Of a DNA stretch of 64,000 bases, positions 1 to 13,392 are shown in pieces (the first letter of the stretch is position 1; every line of letters starts with the position of its first letter). The stretch spans positions 1 through 64,000 of the forward strand of contig NZ_FYEB01000002.1 in NCBI RefSeq assembly GCF_900187445.1. Reading direction: 5' to 3'. This DNA is from Pseudomonas sp. Irchel s3b2. GTDB lineage: Bacteria; Pseudomonadota; Gammaproteobacteria; Pseudomonadales; Pseudomonadaceae. The notes beneath the pieces were generated by a model, which did no database searches, had not been told where the DNA came from, and saw only the letters and a program-made list of their open reading frames with translations. The position numbers and the translations under genes are program-made.

Positions 1-63
1 CACCCTTGCCTCTGGCTAACACTTCCCCTTGCCGGGTGTGTAGAGGACTTGCACCTCCAAGTC

Positions 64-92
64 ACCCGCTTGGCCACCACAGCCAAGCGGGT
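64..92. repeat. Perfect 11-bp hairpin beyond the gyrB terminator
   Basis: Arms ACCCGCTTGGC (64-74) and GCCAAGCGGGT (82-92) are perfect inverted repeats around a 7-nt loop. A smaller pair, ACTTG/CAAGT, lies just upstream near 50-65. Positions 1-131 hold no convincing gene. The stretch looks like a structured intergenic element, and its function is not evident. Confidence 0.5.
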
Positions 93-131
93 TGCGCTTG
101 CGCGCAACGCGCCATGCCTGGCGCACCACAA

Positions 132-160
132 AAAAGGCCAATTCAGAGAATTGGCCTTTT
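132..160 (-). terminator. Intrinsic terminator after gyrB (probably bidirectional)
   Basis: Perfect 13-bp stem AAAAGGCCAATTC (132-144) / GAATTGGCCTTTT (148-160) with a 3-nt loop. Read on the minus strand it ends in a run of T opposite the A-tract at 129-135, about 75 nt downstream of the gyrB stop. The T-run on the plus strand is shorter but could also stop transcription coming from the left. Confidence 0.85.
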
Positions 161-232
161 GAGTCGTTTCCGGACGGTCGTCGGATCATCTATTTGTGAA
201 AATGATCAACTATTTTGTGAACCTACACCGGA

Positions 233-3759
<3,527 letters not shown>

Positions 3760-3779
3760 CTAGCTTCTGCTAAGCATGA

Positions 3780-4883
3780 TTACAGACGCATCGGCATGAC
3801 AACGTAGGCCGAGTCGTCGTTGTCGGACTCTTGCACCAGCGCACTGCTGTTGGAGTCGGACAGGATCAAGCGAACCTGCTCGGTGGTCATCACGCCCAGG
3901 ACGTCGAGCAAATAGCTCACGTTGAAGCCGATTTCCAGCGAGCCACCGTTGTACTCAACACCTACTTCTTCTTCCGCTTCTTCCTGCTCCGGGTTGTTCG
4001 CCTGGATCTTCAGCTGACCATTAGCCAGTTGCAGACGGATGCCACGGTACTTCTCGTTGGACAGAATCGCGGTACGGCTGAACGCTTCACGCAGCGCCTG
4101 GCGATCGCCGAGTACCAGCTTGTCGCCGCCTTTAGGCAGAACACGCTCGTAGTCAGGGAATTTACCGTCGACCAGTTTCGAAGTGAAAGTGAACTCGCCG
4201 GTGGTGGCACGGATATGGTGCTGGCCCAGCACGATGCTGACGTTGCCGTCCGGTTCGGTCAGCAGACGCGCCAGTTCCAGAATACCTTTGCGCGGTACGA
4301 TCACCTGATGACGGTCTGGCTGACCGATATCGGCCTGCATCGAGCACATGGCCAGACGGTGACCGTCGGTGGCTACGGCGCGGATGATCCCGGCCGAGAC
4401 TTCCAGCAGCATGCCGTTGAGGTAGTAACGTACGTCCTGCTGCGCCATCGCGAAGCTGGTGCGTTCGATCAGACGACGCAGTTTGCTTTGCTCGAGGCTA
4501 CAGGTCAGCGAGCCTGGGCCTTCTTCCACTGTCGGGAAGTCATTGGCCGGCAGGGTCGACAGGGTGAAGCGGCTACGGCCGGCCTTCACCACGAGCTTCT
4601 GCTCATCGACCTTGATGTCGATCAGCGCATCGTTCGGCAAGCTCTTGCAGATGTCCATCAGCTTGCGCGCAGGCACAGTGATGGAACCCGGGTCCGCAGG
4701 CTCTTCGAGTTGCACACGACCGACCAGCTCGACTTCCAGGTCGGTACCGGTCAGCGACAGTTGCTGGCCTTCGACAACCAGCAGCACGTTGGAGAGCACC
4801 GGCAAGGTCTGTCGGCGCTCGACGACGCCTGCGACCAGTTGCAGGGGTTTCAACAGGGCTTCGCGTTGAATGGTGAAATGCAT
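3780..4883 (-). CDS. dnaN: DNA polymerase III sliding clamp (beta subunit)
   Basis: Homodimeric ring that tethers DNA polymerase III and other repair and replication proteins to DNA. The product is 367 aa, the standard length, beginning MHFTIQREALLKPLQLV and ending in the conserved clamp tail YVVMPMRL. Three repeated clamp folds span the protein. The gene sits 39 nt downstream of dnaA and 20 nt upstream of recF on the same strand, the classic dnaA-dnaN-recF arrangement. Confidence 0.98.
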   Translation of the reverse strand: MHFTIQREALLKPLQLVAGVVERRQTLPVLSNVLLVVEGQQLSLTGTDLEVELVGRVQLEEPADPGSITVPARKLMDICKSLPNDALIDIKVDEQKLVVKAGRSRFTLSTLPANDFPTVEEGPGSLTCSLEQSKLRRLIERTSFAMAQQDVRYYLNGMLLEVSAGIIRAVATDGHRLAMCSMQADIGQPDRHQVIVPRKGILELARLLTEPDGNVSIVLGQHHIRATTGEFTFTSKLVDGKFPDYERVLPKGGDKLVLGDRQALREAFSRTAILSNEKYRGIRLQLANGQLKIQANNPEQEEAEEEVGVEYNGGSLEIGFNVSYLLDVLGVMTTEQVRLILSDSNSSALVQESDNDDSAYVVMPMRL

Positions 4884-4922
4884 GGTCTAGTCCCTTGCCT
4901 TAATAAGCTGCGCTGGTGTTCA

Positions 4923-6443
4923 TCAAGTAGTCAGTGTACGCAGCAGGTTCTTATAGTCCTCGCGGATGTCCGCGTCGGATTCCTTAAGCTCGTTGATCTT
5001 GCGGCAGGCGTGCAAAACAGTCGTGTGGTCGCGGCCGCCAAACACATCGCCGATTTCCGGCAAGCTGTGGTTGGTCAGTTCCTTTGACAACGCCATGGCG
5101 ACCTGACGCGGACGTGCCACCGAGCGTGAACGACGCTTGGACAACAGGTCGGAGATCTTGATCTTGTAATATTCGGCGACGGTGCGCTGAATGTTATCCA
5201 CAGAGACCAGTTTGTCTTGCAGCGCCAACAAGTCTTTCAGGGATTCGCGAATCAGCTCGATGGTGATATCGCGGCCCATGAAGTGCGAGTGGGCGATCAC
5301 GCGTTTGAGCGCGCCTTCCAGCTCACGAACGTTGGAGCGAATACGCTGGGCAATGAAGAACGCCGCGTCGTGTGGCAGATCGACTTTGGCCTGGTCGGCC
5401 TTTTTCATCAAGATCGCCACGCGGGTTTCCAGCTCCGGTGGCTCGACGGCAACCGTCAGGCCCCAGCCGAAACGTGACTTCAGACGTTCTTCAAGGCCTT
5501 CGATTTCTTTCGGGTAGCGGTCACTGGTAAGAATGACCTGCTGGCCACCTTCAAGCAGGGCGTTGAAGGTGTGGAAAAACTCTTCCTGGGAGCGTTCCTT
5601 GCGGGCGAAGAACTGAATGTCATCAATCAGCAAGGCATCCACCGAGCGGTAGAAGCGCTTGAACTCATTGATCGCATTCAGCTGCAAAGCCTTGACCATG
5701 TCCGCGACAAAACGCTCGGAATGCAGGTACACAACCTTGGCATTCGGATTCTTCTTTAATAGGTGGTTACCCACAGCATGCATCAAGTGGGTTTTACCCA
5801 AGCCGACACCACCATAAAGGAAGAGCGGGTTGTAGCCGTGCTTGGGGTTGTCCGCAACCTGCCAGGCCGCAGCCCGGGCGAGTTGGTTGGACTTGCCTTC
5901 GACGAAGTTCTCGAAGGTAAAGGTGCGGTTCAGGTAGCTGGTGTGCTTGAGCGCGCCTTCGACCTGGACCGTGCGCTGCTCGGAGCGGACCGGGGCCTGT
6001 TGCGAACTGGCGCCGGCCATTGGATCGAAGCTGTCGCGGGACGGCTCTTCACTGACTTCAGCAACTTTTTGTGTCGCGCGTTTGGTCGGAGCAGCTGCCG
6101 GAACTGGTGCTGGAGCGCTGACAGGCGCTTGAGCGGCCTGAGCCTGGGACGCCGCAGCAGCCAACGGGGCATTGGGTGCCGCCCGCGGTGTCGAACTGCG
6201 TTTGCTGCCTATTAATAAGGAAAGCGCCGGCGCCAGGCCATTGCCATGCTCATCCAGCAGTTCAAGGACGCGTCCCAGGTACTTTTCATTGACCCAGTCG
6301 AGAACAAAACGATTCGGCGCGTAGACACGCAGCTCGTCGCCTTCGGCTTCGACCTGTAGTGGACGGATCCAAGTGTTGAATTGTTGGGCAGGCAGCTCAT
6401 CGCGCAGAAGCTCTACGCACTGCTGCCAAAGTTCCACTGACAC
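4923..6443 (-). CDS. dnaA: Chromosomal replication initiator DnaA
   Basis: AAA+ initiator that binds DnaA boxes and melts oriC. The 506-aa protein has domain I (residues 1-80, [12 protein letters not shown]), an Ala/Pro-rich linker (about 90-150), an AAA+ domain with Walker [10 protein letters not shown] at 211-219 and Walker [10 protein letters not shown], and a C-terminal helix-turn-helix with the DnaA signature ([15 protein letters not shown]). The start is GTG at 6443 with AGGGGAT about 6 nt upstream. A perfect TTATCCACA 9-mer lies inside the gene at 5194-5202. Boxes upstream in oriC probably allow autorepression. Confidence 0.98.
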   Translation of the reverse strand: MSVELWQQCVELLRDELPAQQFNTWIRPLQVEAEGDELRVYAPNRFVLDWVNEKYLGRVLELLDEHGNGLAPALSLLIGSKRSSTPRAAPNAPLAAAASQAQAAQAPVSAPAPVPAAAPTKRATQKVAEVSEEPSRDSFDPMAGASSQQAPVRSEQRTVQVEGALKHTSYLNRTFTFENFVEGKSNQLARAAAWQVADNPKHGYNPLFLYGGVGLGKTHLMHAVGNHLLKKNPNAKVVYLHSERFVADMVKALQLNAINEFKRFYRSVDALLIDDIQFFARKERSQEEFFHTFNALLEGGQQVILTSDRYPKEIEGLEERLKSRFGWGLTVAVEPPELETRVAILMKKADQAKVDLPHDAAFFIAQRIRSNVRELEGALKRVIAHSHFMGRDITIELIRESLKDLLALQDKLVSVDNIQRTVAEYYKIKISDLLSKRRSRSVARPRQVAMALSKELTNHSLPEIGDVFGGRDHTTVLHACRKINELKESDADIREDYKNLLRTLTT

Positions 6444-7010
6444 GGATATCCCCTAAGTTGAAAGCCGGTGAGGCAAAAACAAGCGGTCATTGTAGCGACC
6501 AGTCGTCCACTTATCCACATGCAGGTTGCGCACAGGGCATGATTTATCAATGCGTTAACCCTGGAAAAGAAGACCAACGGTATGTGCATAAGCTCTGTGG
6601 ATAACCACCCATGAGGGCACTGGACAAGTGGGGGCGAAACTCAGTGGATAACCTGCCTGTGGATAACTAGCCTTTTCACACACAGCTTATCCGACAGTGC
6701 AGCACAGGCTGACCACTGTTTTCCACCGTAGTTGTCATTCTCTGTACATCACGGTTTAGAGGGGCTAAAGCCAGTTATCCACAGATGATCGTGTGCCTAG
6801 CTTTTATAAGCTTTACAGAAAAGCTTTAAATAATTTCCTTCTTTATTTCTATATCTAGCCAGCGACCTTCGGCGAGCAAATCGTCTGGAGATCTATTTAT
6901 AAGGAAACGCTGGTTGGAAATTGACCTAGAGGCTTGCTTTCTCTAGAATCCCCGGTCTCTTAAAACGGGGGCCATTCCGGCCCGTTGTGGACGAACCAGG
7001 TAACACGACA
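6444..7010. other. oriC: Chromosomal replication origin oriC (dnaA-rpmH gap)
   Basis: This 567-bp gap holds four perfect DnaA boxes: TTATCCACA at 6511-6519 and 6775-6783, and the reverse complement TGTGGATAA at 6596-6604 and 6658-6666. Near-matches lie at 6643-6651 (AGTGGATAA) and 6688-6696 (TTATCCGAC). An AT-rich tract at about 6795-6860 adjoins the last box and is the likely unwinding element. In Pseudomonas the origin has been mapped between dnaA and rpmH, matching this position. The dnaA promoter must also lie here, but I could not assign it confidently. Confidence 0.93.
6921..6949 (+). promoter_or_regulatory. Sigma-70-type promoter for rpmH-rnpA
   Basis: TTGACC (6921-6926) and TAGAAT (6944-6949) are separated by 17 nt, ideal for a sigma-70 promoter. 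Transcription would begin near 6956, about 55 nt before rpmH. A small GC-rich hairpin (about 6965-6985) follows within the leader. Confidence 0.75.
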
Positions 7011-7145
7011 ATGAAACGTACTTTCCAACCAAGCACTATCAAACGCGCTCGTACCCACGGTTTCCGTGCTCGCATGGCCACCAAGAACGGTCGTGCCGTC
7101 CTGTCGCGTCGTCGCGCCAAAGGTCGTGCGCGTCTGGCAGTTTGA
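7011..7145 (+). CDS. rpmH: 50S ribosomal protein L34
   Basis: A 44-aa, highly basic ribosomal protein beginning [18 protein letters not shown] and ending RARLAV, diagnostic of L34 and of the usual length. It is first in the rpmH-rnpA-yidD-yidC series next to oriC, with a good sigma-70 promoter 60-90 nt upstream. The reading frame is too short for long-ORF lists but is unambiguous. Confidence 0.98.
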   Translation: MKRTFQPSTIKRARTHGFRARMATKNGRAVLSRRRAKGRARLAV

Positions 7146-7161
7146 TAATCCGGCACTGGAG

Positions 7162-7563
7162 GTGAGTCAGGACTTCAGTCGGGAAAAGCGTCTGCTTACC
7201 CCCCGGCATTTCAAGGCAGTCTTTGACTCCCCTACCGGCAAGGTTCCGGGGAAAAATCTCCTGCTCCTTGCGCGCAACAACGATCTTGATCACCCCCGTC
7301 TCGGGCTGGTTATCGGGAAAAAGAGCGTAAAGCTCTCCGTCGAGCGCAATCGCCTCAAACGTCTGATGCGCGAATCGTTTCGCCTGAACCAGGATTTACT
7401 GGTCGGTTGGGACATCGTTATTGTCGCGCGCAAAGGTTTGGGTGACGTAGAAAGCCCCGAATTGATTCAGCATTTCGGCAAACTCTGGAAACGTCTGGCA
7501 CGCAGCAAGCCGGTACCAGCAGCCAAAACCGAAACAGTAGGGGTAGACAGTCCCGATGCGTAA
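7162..7563 (+). CDS. rnpA: Ribonuclease P protein component
   Basis: Protein cofactor of RNase P, which removes 5' leaders from pre-tRNAs. The frame is open from 7066, but the real start is GTG at 7162 ([17 protein letters not shown]), immediately preceded by a GGAG ribosome-binding site and 16 nt after rpmH. The product is 133 aa and contains the conserved basic motif with [15 protein letters not shown] around residues 52-66. It overlaps the start of yidD by 8 nt, implying translational coupling. Confidence 0.96.
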   Translation: MSQDFSREKRLLTPRHFKAVFDSPTGKVPGKNLLLLARNNDLDHPRLGLVIGKKSVKLSVERNRLKRLMRESFRLNQDLLVGWDIVIVARKGLGDVESPELIQHFGKLWKRLARSKPVPAAKTETVGVDSPDA

Positions 7564-7801
7564 ACTGGCGCTCGTTCCGATCCAGTTTTATCGCTATGCC
7601 ATTAGTCCTTTGATGGCCAGTCACTGTCGTTTCTACCCCAGTTGTTCCTGCTACGCGTATGAAGCCATTGAAAATCATGGCCTTCTGCGCGGTGGCTGGC
7701 TGACCTTTCGTCGTTTAGGTCGCTGTCATCCGTGGAATCCCGGTGGTTATGACCCGGTTCCATCTATCCCTACCTCCCGTTCTTCTTCGATGGCCGAGTA
7801 A
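7556..7801 (+). CDS. yidD: Membrane protein insertion efficiency factor YidD
   Basis: An 81-aa protein of the YidD/DUF37 family, which assists insertion of inner-membrane proteins by YidC. It shows the family pattern [23 protein letters not shown] with conserved cysteines and the [15 protein letters not shown] block. The ATG at 7556 overlaps the end of rnpA, and yidC begins 2 nt after its stop, so the three genes are tightly coupled. Confidence 0.95.
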   Translation: MRKLALVPIQFYRYAISPLMASHCRFYPSCSCYAYEAIENHGLLRGGWLTFRRLGRCHPWNPGGYDPVPSIPTSRSSSMAE

Positions 7802-7803
7802 TC

Positions 7804-9492
7804 ATGGATATCAAACGCACGATCCTGATCGTCGCCCTGGCAATCGTGTCCTACGTTATGGTTCTTAAATGGAACCAGGACTATGGCCAGGCTGCCCTGC
7901 CGACTCAGAATGTTGCTTCCAGTACTACCGCACCGGGCCTACCGGACACGGCGACTGGCAATAATGCTTCTGTCAGTGACGACATTCCACGCGCCACAAG
8001 CGATACCAGTGCAACTGCACCTGCTGAAACGCCAGTGGCTGCAAGCAAAGACCTCATCCAGATCAAAACGGATGTGCTCAACCTGGCCATCGATCCACAA
8101 GGTGGTGATGTTGCCCAGTTGACGTTGCCGCTATATCCACGTCGCCAGGACCATCCGGAAATTCCATTCCAGCTGTTCGATAACGGCAACGAGCGGACTT
8201 ATCTGGCACAGAGCGGCCTGATCGGCACCAACGGTCCGGACGCAAGTCCTGCCGGTCGTCCGGTTTACTCCTCCGAGAAGAAGATTTATCAACTGGCTGA
8301 CGGTCAGGACCAATTGGTCGTGGACCTCAAGTTCAGCAAAGACGGCGTCAACTACATCAAGCGTTTCACACTGAAACGTGGCCTGTATGACGTAACCGTT
8401 TCCTACCTGATCGACAACCAGAGCGCTCAGCCCTGGTCCGGTGCAATGTTCGCGCAACTGAAGCGCGATGCCAGCTCCGATCCTTCTTCCAGCACCGCCA
8501 CCGGCACCGCGACTTACCTCGGCGCCGCCCTGTGGACAAGTAACGAGCCGTACAAGAAAGTGTCGATGAGCGACATGGACAAGGCTCAGCTGAAAGAAAC
8601 TGTCACCGGTGGTTGGGTTGCCTGGTTGCAGCACTACTTCGTGACTGCATGGATTCCGGTCAAGGGCGAAAACAACATCGTCCAGACCCGTAAAGACAGC
8701 AAAGGCAACTACATCATCGGCTACACCGCCCCGGCAATGACTGTTGCGCCAGGTGCAAAAGCTGAAACCAGCGCCGTTCTGTACGCAGGTCCGAAAAGCC
8801 AGGCTGTGCTGAAAGAGTTGTCCCCAGGTCTGGAACTGACTGTCGACTACGGCATTCTGTGGTTCATTGCCCAACCAATCTTCTGGTTGCTGCAAAATAT
8901 CCACGCACTGGTTGGTAACTGGGGCTGGTCGATCATCTTCCTGACCATGCTGATCAAGGGGATTTTCTTCCCGCTGTCGGCTGCCAGCTACAAATCCATG
9001 GCGCGCATGCGTGCAGTAGCACCGAAACTGGCCGCGCTGAAAGAGCAACATGGCGACGACCGGCAGAAAATGTCGCAAGCCATGATGGAGCTGTACAAGA
9101 AAGAGAAGATCAATCCACTGGGTGGCTGCTTGCCAATCCTCGTGCAGATGCCGGTTTTCCTTTCGCTGTACTGGGTTCTGCTGGAAAGCGTGGAAATGCG
9201 TCAGGCGCCGTTCATGCTGTGGATTACTGACCTGTCGATCAAGGATCCGTTCTTCATTCTGCCGATCATCATGGGCGCAACCATGTTCATCCAGCAGCAG
9301 TTGAACCCGACTCCTCCGGATCCGATGCAGGCGAAGGTCATGAAAATGATGCCAATCATCTTCACCTTCTTCTTCCTGTGGTTCCCGGCGGGCCTGGTGC
9401 TGTACTGGGTTGTGAACAACGTGCTGTCCATCGCACAACAGTGGTACATCACGCGTAAGATCGAAGCGGCTGCCAAAAAAGCCGAGGCGTAA
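7804..9492 (+). CDS. yidC: Membrane protein insertase YidC
   Basis: Inner-membrane insertase and chaperone of the Oxa1/YidC/Alb3 family. The 562-aa protein starts with a signal-anchor helix (MDIKRTILIVALAIVSYVMV), followed by a large periplasmic beta-rich domain (about 60-340). The conserved core has five C-terminal membrane segments, including GWSIIFLTMLIKGIFFPLS and the hydrophilic-groove region. The length and two-part layout are those of gammaproteobacterial YidC. A perfect 11-bp stem terminator follows 22 nt after the stop. Confidence 0.97.
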   Translation: MDIKRTILIVALAIVSYVMVLKWNQDYGQAALPTQNVASSTTAPGLPDTATGNNASVSDDIPRATSDTSATAPAETPVAASKDLIQIKTDVLNLAIDPQGGDVAQLTLPLYPRRQDHPEIPFQLFDNGNERTYLAQSGLIGTNGPDASPAGRPVYSSEKKIYQLADGQDQLVVDLKFSKDGVNYIKRFTLKRGLYDVTVSYLIDNQSAQPWSGAMFAQLKRDASSDPSSSTATGTATYLGAALWTSNEPYKKVSMSDMDKAQLKETVTGGWVAWLQHYFVTAWIPVKGENNIVQTRKDSKGNYIIGYTAPAMTVAPGAKAETSAVLYAGPKSQAVLKELSPGLELTVDYGILWFIAQPIFWLLQNIHALVGNWGWSIIFLTMLIKGIFFPLSAASYKSMARMRAVAPKLAALKEQHGDDRQKMSQAMMELYKKEKINPLGGCLPILVQMPVFLSLYWVLLESVEMRQAPFMLWITDLSIKDPFFILPIIMGATMFIQQQLNPTPPDPMQAKVMKMMPIIFTFFFLWFPAGLVLYWVVNNVLSIAQQWYITRKIEAAAKKAEA

Positions 9493-9513
9493 CTTACTCT
9501 GTGGATAACCACT

Positions 9514-9540
9514 CAAAACGCCCCCTAGTGGGGCGTTTTG
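9514..9540 (+). terminator. Intrinsic terminator after yidC
   Basis: Arms CAAAACGCCCC (9514-9524) and GGGGCGTTTTG (9530-9540) pair perfectly around CTAGT. The TTTT lies at the 3' base of the stem. A TGTGGATAA 9-mer (9500-9508) sits just before it. The site separates the rpmH-yidC unit from mnmE. Confidence 0.85.
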
Positions 9541-9571
9541 CTATCTGTCACTTTTGTCTGGATACCGGTTT

Positions 9572-10942
9572 ATGAGCATTCCTCGTGAAACCATCGCTGC
9601 CGTCGCTACCGCTCAAGGTCGCGGCGGTGTGGGCATCGTCCGTATTTCCGGGCCGCTGGCGAGTCTGGCAGCCAAAGCCATCAGCGGTCGCGAACTGAAA
9701 CCGCGGTTTGCCCATTACGGCCCGTTCCTCAGTGCAAACGAAGAGGTGCTGGACGAAGGCATCGCGCTATATTTCCCGGGACCGAATTCGTTCACCGGCG
9801 AAGATGTGCTTGAGCTGCAGGGTCACGGTGGCCCGATCGTTCTGGACATGCTGCTCAAGCGTTGCCTGGAACTGGGCTGTCGTCTGGCTCGGCCGGGTGA
9901 ATTCAGCGAGCGCGCCTTCCTCAACGACAAGCTCGATCTGGCTCAGGCCGAAGCCATTGCCGACTTGATCGAGGCCAGTTCTGCACAGGCGGCACGAAAT
10001 GCCCTGCGATCGTTGCAGGGGGCGTTTTCCCAGCGTGTGCATAACCTCACCGAGCAACTGATAGGCCTGCGCATTTACGTCGAAGCAGCCATCGACTTCC
10101 CCGAAGAAGAAATCGACTTCCTCACCGATGGCCACGTGCTGAGCATGCTCGACAAAGTACGCGACGAATTATCCACAGTGCTGCGTGAAGCCGGGCAAGG
10201 GGCCTTGCTCCGTGACGGCATGACCGTGGTGATCGCGGGCCGGCCGAATGCCGGCAAGTCCAGCCTGCTGAATGCCTTGGCTGGACGAGAAGCCGCGATC
10301 GTCACCGAAATTGCGGGCACTACCCGAGACATTCTTCGCGAACATATCCACATCGATGGCATGCCGTTGCACGTGGTCGACACTGCCGGCCTGCGGGATA
10401 CCGATGATCAGGTGGAGAAAATTGGTGTCGAACGGGCATTGAAAGCTATTGGCGAGGCAGATCGGGTACTGCTGGTGGTCGATGCCACAGCTCCCGAGGC
10501 CCTTGATCCATTTTCCTTGTGGCCTGAATTCCTCGAAACCCGCCCTGACCCGGCAAAAGTTACGCTGATCCGTAATAAAGCTGACCTGACGGGCGAAGCG
10601 ATTGCCCTGGAGGTCAGTGACGATGGCCATGTCACAATCAGCCTCAGTGCCAAATCCGCCGGCATGGGACTGGAACTGTTGCGCGAACATCTCAAGGCCT
10701 GCATGGGTTACGAGCAGACCTCCGAAAGCAGCTTCAGTGCTCGCAGGCGTCACCTGGAGGCACTGCGTCATGCGAGTGCGTCCCTCGAGCATGGCCGAGC
10801 GCAGCTGACATTAGCGGGTGCTGGTGAACTGCTGGCTGAAGATTTGCGGCAGGCGCAGCAGTCTTTGGGTGAGATCACCGGCGCGTTCAGCTCCGATGAT
10901 CTGCTGGGAAGGATCTTTTCCAGCTTCTGTATCGGTAAATAA
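9572..10942 (+). CDS. mnmE: tRNA uridine-5-carboxymethylaminomethyl GTPase MnmE
   Basis: GTPase that, with MnmG, modifies the wobble uridine (xm5U34) of several tRNAs. The ATG at 9572 ([19 protein letters not shown]) gives 456 aa, the family norm, and an upstream in-frame start is ignored. There is an N-terminal tetrahydrofolate-binding domain, a G domain with [12 protein letters not shown] (about residue 223), DTAGLRDT and NKAD, and the obligatory C-terminal CIGK. Its partner mnmG follows after an unusual 551-bp origin-like gap. Confidence 0.97.
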   Translation: MSIPRETIAAVATAQGRGGVGIVRISGPLASLAAKAISGRELKPRFAHYGPFLSANEEVLDEGIALYFPGPNSFTGEDVLELQGHGGPIVLDMLLKRCLELGCRLARPGEFSERAFLNDKLDLAQAEAIADLIEASSAQAARNALRSLQGAFSQRVHNLTEQLIGLRIYVEAAIDFPEEEIDFLTDGHVLSMLDKVRDELSTVLREAGQGALLRDGMTVVIAGRPNAGKSSLLNALAGREAAIVTEIAGTTRDILREHIHIDGMPLHVVDTAGLRDTDDQVEKIGVERALKAIGEADRVLLVVDATAPEALDPFSLWPEFLETRPDPAKVTLIRNKADLTGEAIALEVSDDGHVTISLSAKSAGMGLELLREHLKACMGYEQTSESSFSARRRHLEALRHASASLEHGRAQLTLAGAGELLAEDLRQAQQSLGEITGAFSSDDLLGRIFSSFCIGK

Positions 10943-11493
10943 TCCCTTTCGCTGTCCACAGACAGGCCGTTCGGGCCTGTCTGTTCTCTCCTTTTCTGAA
11001 ATTTTCGCCCAGTGCCGAGCAGATTCTTCCCTTGAGCGGTTTTTCCTTGCCCGGGATTTACTCATTCGGCGACTTTTCTGTGGATTAAGCCCTGTGAATA
11101 AGTGCCGCTGAGGGCAGTTGATAACAAGGCCTGAAAACTGAAGATAACCACCTCTGTGGATAACCATCCCTTTCATCCACAGGCTTACACCGGTTATCCA
11201 AGGGCCTCCTTGGCACATGACCACAGGGTTTTGAATCTCTGTACACATTGAAAATAAAGGGCTGTATCAATCTATCCACAGAAAGGTTGGTCAGTAGAAA
11301 TAAACATAAAAACAAAGATTTAATAAATTTCTCTCTTTTTAATTTCTATAACCTCGACTTCTCCACAGCTGGTTAAATTTTGTGCAAAGGGTTCTTTAGG
11401 AAGGGCGAAGTCCCTATACTTGCCGACCAGGTCCAAAAACCTGAGCTCAAACTATTTCCGGATTACCTGACTGAAGCAGGCACGAGGTGCGTG
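10943..11493. other. Second origin-like region (mnmE-mnmG gap)
   Basis: Beyond the mnmE terminator this gap holds one perfect DnaA box (TGTGGATAA, 11155-11163). One-mismatch boxes lie at 11079-11087, 11093-11101, 11173-11181 and 11272-11280. A strongly AT-rich tract at about 11290-11352 has a pyrimidine-rich segment resembling the AT tract of the dnaA-rpmH origin. E. coli oriC lies next to gidA (mnmG), so the position is suggestive. No gene is supported here. The promoter of mnmG presumably also lies in it. Confidence 0.6.
10958..10984 (+). terminator. Intrinsic terminator after mnmE
   Basis: Arms ACAGACAGGCC (10958-10968) and GGCCTGTCTGT (10974-10984) form a perfect 11-bp stem with a 5-nt loop. 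A pyrimidine-rich stretch containing TTTT follows. It lies 15 nt after the mnmE stop. Confidence 0.8.
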
Positions 11494-13392
11494 GTGGATT
11501 TCCCTTCCCGTTTTGAAGTGATCGTCATCGGCGGCGGTCATGCCGGTACCGAGGCAGCACTGGCGTCAGCACGTATGGGGGCAAAAACCCTGTTGCTGAC
11601 GCATAACGTGGAAACCCTCGGTGCCATGAGTTGCAACCCCGCCATTGGTGGGATCGGCAAAAGCCATTTGGTTAAAGAAATCGATGCCCTGGGCGGCGCG
11701 ATGGCCATGGCTACCGATAAAGGCGGTATTCAGTTTCGCGTATTGAACAGCCGCAAAGGCCCAGCCGTGCGTGCAACCCGCGCTCAGGCAGATCGGGTTC
11801 TGTACAAGGCCGCTGTCCGCGAAGCTCTGGAAAACCAGCCGAACCTGTGGATATTTCAACAGGCTGCTGACGACCTGATCGTCGAGCAGGAACAAGTGCG
11901 CGGTGTTGTCACCCAAATGGGCCTGCGTTTCTTCGCAGATTCCGTGGTGTTGACCACTGGCACCTTCCTTGGTGGACTTATCCACATCGGCATGCAGAAT
12001 TATTCCGGCGGTCGCGCCGGTGATCCGCCGTCGATTGCTCTGGCTCATCGCCTGCGCGAACTGCCATTGCGGGTCGGTCGCCTGAAAACCGGTACACCGC
12101 CGCGTATCGACGGTCGTACTGTGGATTTCTCGGTGATGACCGAGCAGGCAGGCGATACGCCGATTCCGGTGATGTCGTTCATGGGCTCCAAAGAGCAGCA
12201 TCCGAAACAGGTCAGCTGCTGGATTACCCACACCAATGCCCGTACCCACGAAATCATTGCCGCCAACCTCGACCGTTCGCCGATGTATTCCGATGCTGGG
12301 TTGATCGAAGGCATCGGCCCGCGTTATTGCCCATCGATCGAAGACAAGATTCACCGCTTTGCCGACAAGGAAAGCCATCAGGTCTTCATCGAGCCGGAAG
12401 GTTTGACCACGCACGAGCTGTACCCGAACGGGATATCCACTTCCCTTCCGTTCGACGTGCAGCTGCAGATCGTGCAATCGATCCGCGGCATGGAAAACGC
12501 GCACATCGTTCGTCCGGGCTACGCCATCGAGTACGACTACTTCGACCCGCGTGACCTGAAATACAGCCTGGAAACCAAAGTGATCGGCGGTTTGTTCTTC
12601 GCCGGGCAAATCAACGGCACCACCGGTTACGAAGAAGCCGGCGCCCAGGGTTTGCTGGCCGGAGCCAACGCCGCACTGCGTGCTCAGGGCAAAGATGCCT
12701 GGTGCCCGCGTCGCGACGAGGCGTACATCGGCGTTTTGGTCGACGACCTGATTACCCTGGGTACCCAGGAACCGTATCGGATGTTCACGTCCCGCGCCGA
12801 ATACCGTTTGATCCTGCGCGAAGACAACGCCGACCTGCGCTTGACCGAAAAAGGTCGCGAATTGGGTCTGGTGGATGACGTGCGTTGGGCAGCGTTCTGC
12901 AAGAAACGCGAAAGCATCGATCTGGAAGAGCAACGCCTGAAAAGTACCTGGGTTCGCCCGGGCACCGAGCAGGGCGATGCGATTTCCGAAAAGTTCGGCA
13001 CACCGCTGACCCACGAATACAATTTGCTCAACCTGCTGAGCCGTCCGGAAATCGACTACGCTGGTTTGATCGCCGTGACCGGTGGGGGCGCAGAAGATCC
13101 ACAGGTCGCCGAACAGGTCGAAATCAAGACCAAATACGCCGGTTACATCGATCGTCAGCAAGATGAAATCGCGCGCCTGCGGGCCAGCGAAGACACCAAA
13201 CTGCCTGTGGATATCGATTACACGAACATCTCCGGTCTCTCGAAAGAGATCCAGAGCAAGCTCGGCGCGACCCGTCCAGAGACATTGGGGCAGGCGTCGC
13301 GTATTCCGGGCGTGACCCCGGCAGCGATTTCGCTGTTGATGATTCATTTGAAAAAACGCGGCGCGGGCCGTCAGTTGGAGCAAAGCGCTTGA
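11494..13392 (+). CDS. mnmG: tRNA uridine-5-carboxymethylaminomethyl modification enzyme MnmG
   Basis: FAD-dependent partner of MnmE in wobble-uridine modification, formerly GidA. The frame is open from 11380, but the family start is GTG at 11494 ([20 protein letters not shown]), preceded by GAGG six nt upstream. This gives 632 aa, the usual length. The N-terminal Rossmann FAD motif [10 protein letters not shown] and the [22 protein letters not shown] block are present, as is the C-terminal MnmE-binding helical domain. The stop overlaps the rsmG TTG start (TTGA). Confidence 0.97.
   Translation: MDFPSRFEVIVIGGGHAGTEAALASARMGAKTLLLTHNVETLGAMSCNPAIGGIGKSHLVKEIDALGGAMAMATDKGGIQFRVLNSRKGPAVRATRAQADRVLYKAAVREALENQPNLWIFQQAADDLIVEQEQVRGVVTQMGLRFFADSVVLTTGTFLGGLIHIGMQNYSGGRAGDPPSIALAHRLRELPLRVGRLKTGTPPRIDGRTVDFSVMTEQAGDTPIPVMSFMGSKEQHPKQVSCWITHTNARTHEIIAANLDRSPMYSDAGLIEGIGPRYCPSIEDKIHRFADKESHQVFIEPEGLTTHELYPNGISTSLPFDVQLQIVQSIRGMENAHIVRPGYAIEYDYFDPRDLKYSLETKVIGGLFFAGQINGTTGYEEAGAQGLLAGANAALRAQGKDAWCPRRDEAYIGVLVDDLITLGTQEPYRMFTSRAEYRLILREDNADLRLTEKGRELGLVDDVRWAAFCKKRESIDLEEQRLKSTWVRPGTEQGDAISEKFGTPLTHEYNLLNLLSRPEIDYAGLIAVTGGGAEDPQVAEQVEIKTKYAGYIDRQQDEIARLRASEDTKLPVDIDYTNISGLSKEIQSKLGATRPETLGQASRIPGVTPAAISLLMIHLKKRGAGRQLEQSA

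Noticed and set aside
8131..9516. 461-aa open frame antisense to yidC
   Set aside because: It overlaps YidC completely and has no family match or ribosome site.
11380..11493. Longer N-terminus for MnmG
   Set aside because: The added 38 residues are absent from the family, and a good ribosome site precedes GTG 11494.
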